From Siphonodentalium dalli (lineage: Eukaryota > Mollusca > Scaphopoda > Gadilida > Siphonodentaliidae): a stretch of 64,000 nt of DNA. The stretch lies in NCBI GenBank assembly GCA_032622095.1, contig CP136061.1, forward strand, positions 197,764,935 to 197,828,934, written 5' to 3'. Shown here piece by piece: positions 12,621 to 24,976 of this stretch. Each line of letters opens with the position of its first letter. The first letter of the stretch is position 1. The notes beneath the pieces were generated by a model that saw only the letters and a program-made list of their open reading frames with translations, searched no databases and had not been told where the DNA came from. A program made the translations under genes and the position numbers.

Positions 12621-13019
12621 CGTAGCGCGATGTGGCGTAATTTGGGAAACACCGCACCATTCCGATAAATAGAATGGACAGACTCACACCTATGGATAGT
12701 TTGTTCTCGTTTGTGATGCATGGGTTTCGAAATGAGTCAGTTCTTGTCCCAGATCTGTCGGTTAAAATCTGATCAGGGTAGGACCTACATGTATGATGTT
12801 GACCACGAACGTTGACTGTCTATACACACCGCATGCCTATTCATTCTGTTTAATCGTAAACTATTATCCACCGAGATCCTTTCATAACGTTTTCAAATAA
12901 ATGATTTTAATCTATTCATATTCATCTCTAAATCGACTATGCTATATGTCGTATTCACCTTATAAAAGACTAGACCCGTGGGTATTTTTGTCATTTCAAT
13001 AGTTCGCAGTAAAGTGCAA
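12621..13019. other. Intergenic, no gene seen
   Basis: About 400 bp of unique-looking sequence between the CCGAAT element and the minus-strand candidate exon; no motif recognised. Confidence 0.4.
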
Positions 13020-13352
13020 TTACTTCCTCGCCAGTAAGCAGGTATTTAGTCCACCACCGTCGAACGTGGAGGCAACAGAGCGGGGAGAAGTGTTGTACCC
13101 GCCTCTACACTCATCCCACATCGTGACCGTACAATTCGATTCGTTGTAAGAGCTATTGTTCATGGTAGATATACAAAAGAAATATGAATGTCGGTTAAAC
13201 CTCAGCTCTAAAGCCAGAAACTCGACAGGGCGAGACACGTTATGAAAGAAGGCTCGTTCTAATGCATTGTGATGTGCATTCTTGGTATATTTTTGTTGAT
13301 ATCTAATGCCAAACGTGCTCCACCAAGCGCATCTGAAATACTGTGACATACC
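13020..13352 (-). CDS. Candidate 3'-terminal exon, extracellular-type protein (minus strand)
   Basis: On the minus strand a frame runs from a possible acceptor (TATTTCAG at about 13360-13353) to TAA at 13022-13020, about 110 residues. It has five cysteines and a cluster of N-glycosylation sequons (NVS, NSS, NES, NCT) within about 40 residues, including FFCISTMNNSSYNESNCT. That composition and the good GC content suggest a secreted or ectodomain exon. It lies under 100 bp from the start codon of gene B on the opposite strand. No family is recognised and no partner exon is proven. It may be a relic. Confidence 0.35.
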   Translation of the reverse strand, partial: GMSQYFRCAWWSTFGIRYQQKYTKNAHHNALERAFFHNVSRPVEFLALELRFNRHSYFFCISTMNNSSYNESNCTVTMWDECRGGYNTSPRSVASTFDGGGLNTCLLARK

Positions 13353-13448
13353 AAGGGGAATAACTCGTGACAACTTCCGAATAATATGTGCTCAAAGGCG
13401 TGTCATGGAACCTGTTAACATCCTACTGTCAATGTCGTCATTATAAAC

Positions 13449-13542
13449 ATGAAGAACAAACATGGGCGTTTGTCATTATTTATTATTACAGCGGCTACTG
13501 TTACGTTCCTGCTTTCATTGAGCGTGACAGCACTAATACCAC
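13449..13542 (+). CDS. Gene B exon 1: signal peptide
   Basis: ATG at 13449 opens MKNKHGRLSLF, followed by a hydrophobic run (IITAATVTFLLSLSVTA) typical of a eukaryotic signal peptide, with likely cleavage after TA-L or nearby. The exon ends in phase 1 at the donor ACC AC|GTAAGT (13543), a near-consensus site. The upstream base A at -3 and the first in-frame ATG support this start. The promoter was not located. Confidence 0.75.
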
Positions 13543-13927
13543 GTAAGTATACCGGTTTAACTGAATGTGCTATATATACAGCAAACTCGAATCGGGGAAA
13601 TCCCCAGTCAAATTTCACTGCTCGGACACGGATGTTCAAGAACATGATTTACCCACATTTTTCACAAATGACTAACAAATTTAATGGATTATTGTAAAAA
13701 TCCATTAAGACAAATTTGATAACAATCGTAGCCTAGGGCATAAACGAAATCGTGTGCTCGAATGATTTATTATTATACAACGAGTATTAACGTGCCGAGT
13801 GAGATTTAATTAAGATTAGCGGACGCAACAACACACCCTTCCAATCCAGATACATGTAGATCATAATTATATAAACTTGGCGTCACAATTATGCTAGATT
13901 TGGTTGGCATGCAAGTAATTCTCATAC

Positions 13928-14008
13928 AAAAGTGCCATTTAAAATTAGTATACGGCATTGTAGAACCGTCAGGATACATTCGTTTCCATCTTTGATTTAT
14001 CAAATTAA
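13928..14008 (-). CDS. Candidate C-type-lectin-like exon fragment (minus strand, inside intron 1 of gene B)
   Basis: An 81-bp open segment on the minus strand is bounded by ACGACAG at 14009 and GTATGAG at 13927, with phase 1 on both sides. It encodes 26 complete residues including INQRWKRMYPDGSTMPYTNF. Many C-type lectin domains carry a similar W-x-x-x-DGS-x-x-x-YTNW core. The segment is too short for a firm call, and no flanking C-type lectin exon was found. It could be an exon of a nested minus-strand gene, a relic or chance. Confidence 0.25.
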
Positions 14009-15895
14009 CTGTCGTAATTAGGTTTAGATATCTTGATTAATCAACATAACTAGTGGTGATCAAATTAGCTCTGTTGATAAATTAACTTAACAATCTGGAT
14101 TAATAAACTACTATGCCTACCAGACGTATGCTGTGTCTGCTCAAATTGAGAGCCCTCATTGTGACAACAGATTTCTAGCCCATGACAAATTGCCATTGCA
14201 TCAATTTCTGCAAATCTCACCCTGGTCAAGTCATATATATACACGAAAACAAACTGCCAATATATGTGGGATTCCAGGCTTCAATATATCTGGCTTGTCT
14301 GATAGCAACGAAGTGAGTGACCATGGCGTTTTTGTTTTGTTTTGTTTTGTTTTTTATAAAATGGGATGCAATCCTAATTTGGGGAGATTTTCGAGTGTCA
14401 CTCAAAACAGCATAAAAACCACTGTGTGTCAATGCGGTCCTAGCATGCCACAATTTACGGTTAGGATCCTACTACCAATTTCTGCAAATGTCAATGACAT
14501 GCTGGCCAGAAAATGCTTTTTGCCATTTTTTTGCCATTTCTGAAATTGTGTGACCATTGTTTCAGCAACTTTGGCCAAATTGAAATACTCTAACATAGGA
14601 TCATTGAGAAAACCGGAACTGAAACAAAGAAATAAAAAAACACGCACACAAATAACTGATCAATTTCTCTTTTTACAAAAGTGTCAATGGAAATATGCTC
14701 GGATGGGAACCGGAAAACAAATATGTCTAGCCGATTACGTATATCAGTGCAACATAAATTAGCAGTGAATTACCAACATTGTCTCATTTTAAATAACGCT
14801 GTACAGTATTGTCACTTGATTGAGAAATTACATCGTTCTAGTGGCTAATGATCATTGTTTTTGATAAGTTAGAATATGTGACCTTTGGCAAATTGTTATC
14901 CATATAGACACAGGAGACCAACTGCTGATTAACGAATCAGGTGATAATCAGACTCAGAGAGGAGATTTCTAACTCTGGACCTCCGACAGCGTAACACCTG
15001 ACGACATATCCTGTATCTGTGGATTAACGTCCTGAGTACCATTCACTCAAGGGAAGGTCCATCATTTCGCATTGGGTAATCAATCAAGCCTCCATGGGTT
15101 GCGTCAAGATATATATTTATTTGTAATTTGTCTTGAATGTCTTATATATAGATGTTAGACAATAAATGATGATGATGGAAAAAGAAAATTATTATCTGCA
15201 ATTGCAACCATTACGTGAAGTTATGTTCTATATTAGCCTGAGTTAAAACAACAGTCAACATTCACTTTTCGGCAATTTCAAGCCATGTTAACTTCGTCAA
15301 GCCCCAGATCCAATGGTGTACTCAGTCTGCAATTCTAATTTCTAATTGACTTTCATAATTGTCGCACCATCGATCCCCTTAATACCACCAAAGAGGACAT
15401 AACAACCAATGGTCGACACACAAATGGGTAGTTCTCTTACATTACTTTTTGTGACAACAAAGCGTGGAAATTCCGGTGGCTCATACGGTCCCATTCACCA
15501 CCATCAGCAAATAATTCCCAAAAAGCGAAAGGGGGAGAAACGCCATCCTCCAAGTTTGACATGTCTGTTCAACTGCTGGCAGGAAGGCTTAGCATAATTA
15601 TGGTTATATAAAGATATACTCAAGCAAAACAAGCCATGAATTGGTCAGTTACTTAACCAAAGTAATTAATTATCTTATATTCAAAACACTCGATTACAAA
15701 TTCAATTACTTTCAAAACAGAGAGTAATTAATTACAATTACTTTGGAAATGTACTTAATAACGTTTCAATTACTTTACTGGGACTTTCAACTTTCTCGTA
15801 TGTTTCATTGTGAACGGTTATATAAACTAAAATGTCAGCCTGTTCTCCCGAAAACCAACACATTATCTGCTTATAATGTAACTTGATTTAGGTAG
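14009..15895. other. Gene B intron 1, part: no gene seen
   Basis: Unique-looking AT-rich sequence. A TTTTGTTTTG pentamer run lies near 14330. Open frames of 60-136 codons here show no domain, signal peptide or splice context and are treated as chance. Confidence 0.4.
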
Positions 15896-15998
15896 TAATC
15901 TACTTAGAATCGCTCATTTTGAGTCGATAATGTGCTGAAAATTCGAAAATTTTAGTCACATTATCGACTCATATAATGAGGCGATTCTAAGCAGATTA
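15896..15998. repeat. Hairpin (103-bp palindrome)
   Basis: The arms read TAATCTACTTAGAATCGC and GCGATTCTAAGCAGATTA and continue through GAGTCGATAATGTG and CACATTATCGACTC to a short loop. Adjacent sequence 16032-16195 resembles 10484-10640, so the hairpin may be part of a larger dispersed element. Confidence 0.7.
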
Positions 15999-16615
15999 TA
16001 TGTAGGGACAATGACACAAATTAGCTAATTCACGACTTTTCAGGTGTACGCGCTTTATATAAAGCGTTTTCACAGTTGTCCGCGTCATAAAACGAAATAA
16101 ATGGTAAGAGTCAAATAATCACATTATGTACATATTTCACATTATAGGTCGATTATGTGCGTATTTCTGCGAGGATATGTTGAAAATGTCGATATATAGA
16201 GCATATGGTAGTACATAGTTTTTTTTATTATGCATGTAATCAGTTGGGACTACACGTAAACGACATGCATACCAAAAGCAAAACAAACAATAATCAACCA
16301 CTACATTTATATTGACCCAATAACATGCGTGTGTGGAGTCGTTTATATAAGATACCAATGTATAAGACCTCTGGAAGTTTCAGTCGCAAAAACATCTTTT
16401 CATCTTCCAATTATATAGTTTGGTACAGTTTAAGTTTCGAAAATCATGATCGTTGTAAGTCTGCATGCACATTTAAAGTGACGTGAAACACTCATAGACG
16501 ACTATATATCGCATTAAGAAAGATTGTTCGCATTCGCAAAATGTGTTCAATATGTCCAACGACTGTCCTGAACATTTTCCTGATCGGACGAGTACTGCAC
16601 TGTATATTACTGTTA

Positions 16616-17476
16616 TTAGACCCCGAAGCCACGACAAATAGTTTTCATGGCTGGCTCAACCGATTTTCGTGGCTGGTTAGCTAGCTAAGCCGACTCAGTC
16701 ACTACGTTCGTGGCTGACGAAATATGGCGGCTCAGCCGGCTGAGATGTTATCATTCAGCGTATTTCCGTTTCCGAAATGTTCCTAATCCCCTGTTATCGG
16801 TTATAGATGCCGTTTTTTTTAGCGTTTGTGGTGAACCCGTAGAATTCCAGACCACACGTAATCTTTTGATGTTGGGCTTTTCCATTACGGCGAAATTCAC
16901 GAAGGACTGGCATGGATATACTATGTAGTTTCCCATCTAATCGGTATAAGTAGTTACATTGGGACTTCTGTCGACTTCAGACTGCTATCATCACTGCCAT
17001 CTTGCGATACATGCATGCATCATTGAATGATGAACCGGATAGTAATGATATATACTATTTCAAACTATTTTCTATTCTTATGTGTATATATTGACAAATG
17101 CCAGTGATGTCTGAGACTGGGTGTTGTCGATATAAACAATTTATATTTTAACCCTTTCAATACCGAATGGATGCGCCCATTCAGTTATATGAAAGCATGC
17201 ATTGGGATAGTCTATTCCACATTAAGGGGCCAGGTGTTCTGATAATATAACAACCATGCGAGTATGCCAATATTAGGCAATGCGTTTAGTTCTTTGCGAT
17301 TCACAGTACAGTTGTGCTTGACATATATATAAGCCCATGCACATGGCTCAGCCATTTTACAATTCCGGCGGCGGAGATTTTTAAATGTGGCTGGCGTTAG
17401 AAATAATATGGCTGGCGGCGGCTTGTGACCAATATGGCTGGCGGCGGCGGCGTACGATGGCGGCTTCGGGCTCTAA
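16616..17476. mobile_element. Inverted-repeat element with TGGCTGG repeats, 0.86 kb
   Basis: The left end TTAGACCCCGAAGCCACGAC is inverted at the right end, which reads GATGGCGGCTTCGGGCTCTAA. Sub-terminal parts on both sides are rich in GGCTGG/GGCGG words (near 16650-16745 and 17370-17465). No transposase frame is visible. Confidence 0.65.
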
Positions 17477-19121
17477 CTGTTATACATCGTTGGGAGGTAT
17501 ATGGTGATTTGGTTGTGAAACAATATATGACTTAAAGACATATTATGGATGTGTTCCGGTGCGTAGAACTGACAAGTTAGTACCCATGCAGGTGCTATGC
17601 GAACTATGGGAATGTAGCATTATACTAACATCGCCGAAAAACTCAAAGAAATCGACCAACCCACCCCATAGATATCATCGTCTGAACTACGCTTAATTGT
17701 AAATATTTACAACTCGATTCGGGACGCAACAATCGGCGATAAACTAACGCATATGATTTCGCCATGAAGAGTCATTGCATTTAATTAATATATAAGATTG
17801 ACGATGTATGCTGTAAATTTTTATTAATATTCGTAAAACAAATAACTGCCTTGAGCAAGATTAATCTCCATTTCTATTTGATCACCCAACAAGGGAGTTT
17901 CACATCACTTTAAAACTCATCTTAGTTGTATTGATCATCAGACATGACATGAACATTTAGTCGGATTCCTTATGTCATTTAGCATTTTTGGTTTGTTAAA
18001 AGCGATCTGAAAACGGATTATGTATGCCTAGTATGTGTGTTTTCAGGATTGACTTGTTTCCATTCTTGAATTTTGGCGGGTCGGCCTAAATCGGGGTCAA
18101 CATCATTTAGAGAGCGTTTCGTATTTACAGAAAACGATAGATGGTGCCATCTGGCCTATGGTGATCGATGCGATTAGAAACGTCTCCAATCTACTAGATA
18201 TGACAATTACATGTATTTTTGACAAATTTGATGTGATCGGTTTATTCTTGTTGGCTACAGTTGTGATCTAAATTTAACACTGAGGCCTATGGAGATTCTA
18301 GTACTTTGGATAAATGGCGCCATTTTGCGTATTATGCTATACGCGTACTGATATTCATAAAAAGCACTAAGTATGAAACACAGACGTAGTTTAAAAAAGA
18401 ATGGATGTGATCAGATGATTTTTGCTGGCTACAGTTGCGATCAAAATTTAACACTTAACCCAATGGAGAATTTCGTGTTATGCTCAAACGTTGACTGTAA
18501 TAACCACTTATTGGCAATCGTGCGCAACTATATATGAAGTTTAACATTCGTGTTTGACCCACTGAAACTATCCGTGATTTGATTAGTTGCAATATATTAT
18601 ATAGTTATGCCTCAAGATACAGTAATTGGCAAAAGTAAGTGTCGAATGGTTTCGTAGTTTCGATAATTTGCAGCCTGTTGAATCAAATGAAAACATTCAC
18701 AAAAAGACTGTTCACGATGTGATTACATATTATTTCATTGTTTTATTTGATACTGTCTTGTCTGTCTTGTTGTCTACTGACTAGACAGTATTAAAACCAC
18801 ATCGTTGATCATAACGGGATGTAGTGTCGCAAATACACAGGTATAGATGGTAGTTGTTCGTTGTCATTAACTCACATGCACTGAGAGAATCTGTGTTTTT
18901 GCAGGATTTGTGCTACTGAAAAACGGACATTTCGGTGCAGCTGAGATAGCGGTATAGGCTTTGTAGTCGGGCAGCTAGGTACACCCCTATGGACCCCCAG
19001 GACTCATCCGGACCGATTTTTGTTATGTACCTGGACACCTCTAGAGTAGAATTCCGGATGTTAACATGAAACCAACGCTTCCCATGCCAGTTACGTTCAG
19101 TGCAGCGACTGAAACCCAACA
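17477..19121. repeat. Gene B intron 1, part: unique sequence plus a diverged two-unit repeat
   Basis: GATGTGATC followed by TTGGCTACAGTTGTGATC, AATTTAACACT and ATGGAGA occurs at 18229-18298 and again at 18405-18471, about 176 bp apart. Nothing else supports a feature. Confidence 0.5.
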
Positions 19122-19247
19122 TTCACCATCAATATTCTGACCACAGCTAATCTCCACGATTCGTGCATAGCTGTGAAAATCAAGTATATTCGAATTTCCA
19201 CTAAAGTAGAGCATAATGAGTAAAATAGTTATTGTCCATAGTTGCAT
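19122..19247 (-). CDS. Candidate signal-peptide exon (minus strand, inside intron 1 of gene B)
   Basis: ATG at 19247-19245 opens MQLWTITILLIMLYFSG, a plausible signal peptide, then about 23 residues including IVEISCGQNID. A donor-like G|GTGAAT near 19127 would leave phase 1, as in genes B and C. Beyond that point the same frame stays open to about 19041, and a shifted frame (19122-18913) also looks protein-like with RWFHVNIRN and GPDESWGSIGVYL. This suggests either an exon border or a frameshifted relic. No family is recognised. Confidence 0.25.
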
Positions 19248-20138
19248 TTTCCTGCATTCCGAGTAGGTGCTTAGTAATCTTTACTATCGGGACCGGTAGC
19301 AAAGTCTCCCGATCTTATAATGATCAGTGGCCTATATGCAGAAGATGGCTGCATATATAGTTTTAGACATGCATGTGCCCAACTTTGAACAAAACCAGCA
19401 CCATGTGATTAGACACTGACTAAATTAAGGCAATACCAATGAATGATTAACAACCGTTGCTAACCTTAAATAAGACACCTGGTTCACTTCGACGACCAGG
19501 TATACATCACAAATTTCACATTTGGGTATGAACTGTATCGGAAACGCAAACGTCGAATTACGACCCTATAAGCTATAATTGCAATTTCAAGTGAATTCCT
19601 GGTAATTTCCTAGACTAAGTTTCTCGATCAATGGCCCATGTGGCACAAATATGTACAGTTTCATATCTGTGTCACAATTTGAACATAACCAATACCATAT
19701 GACTATAGACACTATCTAATTTTGCCTATTTATGCTGACAATTTATTGTTATTCTTGTGGCAAAGTATTTGAGGGAGAGATTTGTTGTGTTGACTAAGAT
19801 ATTAATTTAGTATGTGAAACATGTATCCCGGGGGAGGTATCGAGTGGACGGAGAAAGTGTTTTCTTTATCATCAGATAAACATAATTTAAACTCCCAATT
19901 TAAATAATCCCGACCAGGAATTATAGAACAACCATCTATATAAGCCCAGCAATATTTAGCAATGCACATGGACATGATAACATTCTTTAACATTTTTAAA
20001 CAATACCGCCCTATCCACATCTATATGGCTAAACATATCATTGGCATAGATGAGTTGTTGTAGTTGTTACATTGATGCTGGTCGGCTTTCTCCAAATTTA
20101 ATACTAAAACAGAATGATCCATAAGTTACGGTGGCTGG

Positions 20139-21352
20139 TTTAGGACATGAGAATTTGTTTTGTATTTCGTGACCAAGAAATACTAATTCGTGGCCACGAA
20201 ATAACTAATTCGTCGTCACGAAATACTAATTCGTGGCCACGAAATAACTGATTGACCTTTGCATATATCCAGATACCTTTACGGTATTGTTACACTAACT
20301 TGATGCTGTTTTAGAAACAATGTGTACGATCGCAGAGAAGCTACTATAAACCCCTTATGGTGTGGGACCCGGGCTCTATGTGTATTTGGGCGTCCTATAT
20401 AAACTAGTCCAGAAAGAACGGGGAAACACGGGTCAGGTGGCTCCAAGACAAACTGAATTTCATTAGTTTTTACCACAAGGCCAAGGGATCGAATGGGAAT
20501 GCCATTTCTCTCGGCATATTGGCAGATTTAAGTCGAATAAGGGGTTTTGTAGGGTGGGCCCAATACAAGCTTATAAATATTCACCCCTTTCAACCATCCC
20601 CGATCCAAAAAGGTCGCCACTCATAAGGAGTCAAATGGGGTACACATTATTTCTCGGTCACTTGACCGATATATATCAAATAAAGGGTGCCGTGGCTCAC
20701 AAAGCAAGCTAAATTTTCACACCTTCAGCTCACTCGAGCGAAAATGATAACTGATCAAAGGGGACCATACATGGTACCATGCACACACCCCCCATTTTAG
20801 GTAGAATACAGTGTGTTGTAGGGTGACCCCTGAGACAAACTAAATGTTCACCCGCTTTTATCATCCCCGATCCTAAATGGCCACCCCAGATGGGTTCAAA
20901 TCTGACACCTATACAATATCCCGACCCCTTATTTGATGTGGTATAATTGGTGCTGTAGCGTGGCCACAAGATATACTGAATGTCGTGGGTGCCTATGTAA
21001 CCCACCCCAGGACGGCGGCAACTTTGGATCGGGTTGGTGAAAGGGGTTATTACTTAATTTGTTTTACGGGCCACCCTAAAACACTCTTTATCTCAAATCG
21101 CCGTGGCTCATGCCAAGATGTTGTACAATTACAACAAGATCATCTATAATCGCTTCCATTACAACAATGGGACTGACGATCGTACATCACAATTAGTTGT
21201 TTCGTGGCCACGAATTATTTATTTCGTGACCACGAATTATTTATTTCATGGCCACGAATTTGTTATTTCGTGGCCACGAATTAGTTATTTCGTGGCCACG
21301 AATTAGTTATTTCGTGGTCACGAAATAAAAAAAATATTCCCATGTCCTAAAA
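20139..21352. mobile_element. 1.2-kb inverted-repeat element with palindromic sub-terminal tandem repeats
   Basis: The ends read TTTAGGACATGAGAAT and, inverted on the right, TTTAGGACATGGGAAT. Just inside each end are tandem units of about 21 bp centred on the palindrome TTCGTGGCCACGAA: three to four at 20163-20250 and six at 21198-21328. The interior has diverged direct repeats around CATCCCCGATCC (20597 and 20865) and CACCC-rich lines. No transposase is seen. The palindromic arrays look like binding sites, but that is inference. Confidence 0.75.
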
Positions 21353-23741
21353 GTTTTGACTGACACTTACATAAATATGACTCCCAGATTTATTAGCACA
21401 CAACTCCGTATTATGCGGTACTTCGTCCTGGCAATAAACATTAATTTTGTCAATTGATGAAAAAACACCATCAATCAATTTTACAACGACATCCTGAAAC
21501 TTTAGTCTTTATAAACATTGCATGTGTATAATAGTGGACATTATCACTGAAGCACGTGATTGTGATGTATATGATTGGTGTGAACCACACTTTTGTCAAC
21601 TACTGTATCTGGTGGCCTGACTATATTGCATGTTAATTTTGTAAAATCACATGTAGTTACGATAGATTACATGTAATAGCCATGCATATATGATAGCCAT
21701 TAAGTTCCACCAAGTGAACATTTGAGTAAATTGTCAAACTCTTTATAGGGTCAAACGTTAGTTTTGTTCGCAACTATAGTACTGTACCAGCGGAGACTTA
21801 TCTGACACCGTTCTCAAAAATACATTTCAGAGTCATACTTGACATATGAGCACAATTTCAACTTGCACAATTCATGAAAAGGTTATCGTGTTAGTTAATA
21901 TTTGTATAATCAGGAAACGCTCTTTAAATTTTTAAAACCGTCCAAACAATTTGTTTTCACTAATCAGACTGGAAACAAGTAGACTCTGAAAGTAGACCAC
22001 CATATTTGATACATTTGTTAATTTCAACTCGCACAGTCCACCAGAATGTTAGTTATGGGATTAATATTTGTACAATAAGCAAACGCTAAATTCTTAAAAC
22101 AGCCCAAAAACTCTTCTTTTTTTCAATAAAATTTCAAGTGGACACATGTAAACTCTGAAAGTAGACACGCTGTTGATAAATAAACCATTCGCATGTCGTC
22201 TTAGACAATCCGAAATGGCGCGGCCGTTGTTTTCGACCAAAGGAATCTGACTTGTTAAATCATCGAGGGTGGGGGTATGGTTAGCTTTTCTGCGTTATCT
22301 TTACCAAAAATCGATGTATGGAAGTTTTGTTTGTGGAATATGATCAAGATGTCCTTGTAAATTGTTCTTGTTCATCTATATGTGATATAGCTTAGTTTAA
22401 GAACATACAATACCTTAATATTTGGGAAAGAAAATTGAAAATGCAGTCATAAATGCAATTCGTCTGATGATTTTTGATAAAATTCCACATTAAGATATGT
22501 AATTAAGTAATTTGTGGCAAGATCTTCCCATGTTTTTCGATTTCCAAGAACAAAGAAAACCACTTACCGAACTTGCTGTGAGTAATAGCATGTTTGTATT
22601 ACCAGGTGGACGGGGAAAAAATAGAGGGGTACACAAACAAAAGCCTCACACAAACCTGTTTCCACTAAAATATCAAGCTGGAAACAGGTAGATTCTGAAA
22701 ACAGACACACTGGTGGTATAGAAACTGTTCTCATATCGCTTTTAACATTCCGAAAATGCGCGACCATTTTTTTCGACATAAGGAATCTGACTAATTCTCA
22801 AATATAGAAAATGATTCATGGATGGTTGTCTTTCTAAATGGAAATAATTATGAAATCTCTTGAATCAATAAAAATTAAGTCTCCTCTCATGGTTTTCATA
22901 TATTATGTCATGGATATATGGACCGAACGTTTGAAAAAGATACTGTTTGTACAATTTGGCTCACATCTTCCACAATGAAACTTCCTGGTTTTCAAGACAA
23001 AAACAATGTTTCCTAACAAAACACTGACCACAATTTATTTGAACTTTCAGTTTTTACGCTGTTATTTCGGATTCAAATAATCTCCATTTAATTTAGTTTT
23101 TAAGAATATTGTTTCTGCCCAAAAGCATGTTGCCCTATTTGGAATTCAACATTTCATGTAGTTCACAAAATATGTCTAGTTTACTATAAATGCAACATTA
23201 AATCTATAAAAGCTACAATACTATAACTATGGCGTTATATCTATAAATACTATAATTCTATACGTGTGACATTAATACTTTTGCATTCCTAGCTGGGGTG
23301 AGGTGAGATTTCTACGTGAAAGCGTGAAAACATATGTCACCTCAGCACCATATGGAGGTGAAACTCTGAGCACACGACATTGTTTGCATTGCAAACAAAA
23401 TTAATGCTAAATGACGGAATTATGAGCGATAGGTCGGTCATTCGTGAATTTTCAAAAAATCTCAATTTTTAAACAACTATCAATTTGAAGGAAAAAATCA
23501 TCCCTTATAACCAATGTATGCTATAGTACTATAATAACAACTCTTTGCCCTCACAATATGAGATATATTCTCCAACTATTTAAATAAAAAGTCCTTTTAA
23601 AAAAACGGTCATGGAGCATAGCAGGTTAGTGAAAGTTTTTTCGGAAGTCATCACCATATGGACGCCGTTTCTTTGTTGGAAAAGTATAAATTGATCTTAT
23701 AGGGTGCCACAAAGCTTGCAGTGATTACAGAAGAGAATCTG
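21353..23741. repeat. Gene B intron 1, part: diverged repeat near 22120-22800
   Basis: The block 22118-22257 (TCAAGTGGACACATGTAAAC ... AAGGAATCTGACT) recurs as 22655-22797, and a shorter relative lies at 21951-22020 (GGAAACAAGTAGACTCTGAA). Sequence between them and up to 23741 shows no gene. Confidence 0.6.
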
Positions 23742-24976
23742 AGGCCCGTTAAGGACGTCGTATACCATCATCGCATCGAACACTATTCAATTAGATCTGA
23801 TGAACGTTCGATACAACCAGCTTTTGATACAGACGGTCGTACTTTCATCGCATGATCGAATACAAATGTGAAGTTGTATTGACATATAATAACAATTACT
23901 TTCGATTTCACTTAAATGCGTGCATTTGATTGGTCAAGGCCCTTAGACACACGCGGTAGCGACAAACTCTATCAGCCGAGGGAATTGTCGTTTCCCGCAT
24001 CACTGGGTGTAGTGATACTTTAAAAAGTTCGCAAACAAAGTCGAATATCCATGGGGCGAATTTACCCGGAATTTTATTTAGTCCACCAATCAAATCACAA
24101 GAAATAACTTCCGTTTCTAGTGTAACCTAAGACGCCAACTCTCAGTGAAAAATTATCGCCGATTAAACAGCAAAATAGTACATTAATTTAGTTGGGGACA
24201 AAGGAATGTATTACATAACTATTCCACCATTAGTATTAGCATTTATCCAGCTGCGTGCCAATATACTAATATGACATGGCAGTGATCATGAGAGCATATA
24301 ATGCACCTTTGTACCGATTGCTTACTTTTCGAGTTTGTCACCGGAGACCGCAAATTCGGTGGGGAAGTTTGGGAACACCGCTTCGGAATTGCTATCGAAT
24401 CGGATTATCTTTATAACAATAGATGTTCTGGAATCGTTTTAAATAAGTGAAGTTTGCTTAGTTGGAAACAGAATTCGAATTGTGTGTTCATCTCGAACGT
24501 CCGGTCGGTCGCCCAATTTATTCTCGACCCAATTACCCGTTTCGGTTAAAAGAGCAGCTGAAGTCCAGACACAAATATCACTTGGGTGGTTTTACTATTT
24601 TAGTGTTTTTAATATAGTTTCTTTAAAAAAAACTTGTTTAATCACCAACTAATATGCGGATTCTCGTAATTATAAGCAATCAACGTCGTTTTCGATGCAT
24701 CTGTCGGCGTATAGAAGTGTCGGATGCTGGACTATATACTTTATATATGTAAATTGGGCATCCGACACTTCTATACGCCGACAGATGCATCGAAAACGAC
24801 GTCGATTGCATATGAGATCGTCGCGTACGGTGGTGACGTATTTCAAAAGCTGAACACCCCCAAAGCGCTTCTGATGTCATTTTGGCGGCAAATTATCCCG
24901 CCAACTCTATTAAACTTTCATCAGATCTAGTTGAATTGTATTCTATGCTATGATGGTATGATGTCTTAACGGGCCT
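23742..24976. mobile_element. 1.24-kb inverted-repeat element carrying a long hairpin
   Basis: The left end AGGCCCGTTAAGGACGTC and right end GATGTCTTAACGGGCCT are inverted, and the similarity extends about 65 bp inward with substitutions (through AGATCTGATGAA). Off-centre inside is a hairpin at 24676-24809 with arms of about 51 bp (GCAATCAACGTCGTTTTCGA ... ) differing only at one or two bases. No coding capacity is seen. Confidence 0.7.

Noticed and set aside
14133-14543. 136-codon plus frame in gene B intron 1
   Set aside because: Contains a pentamer run and no recognisable features; no matching splice sites.
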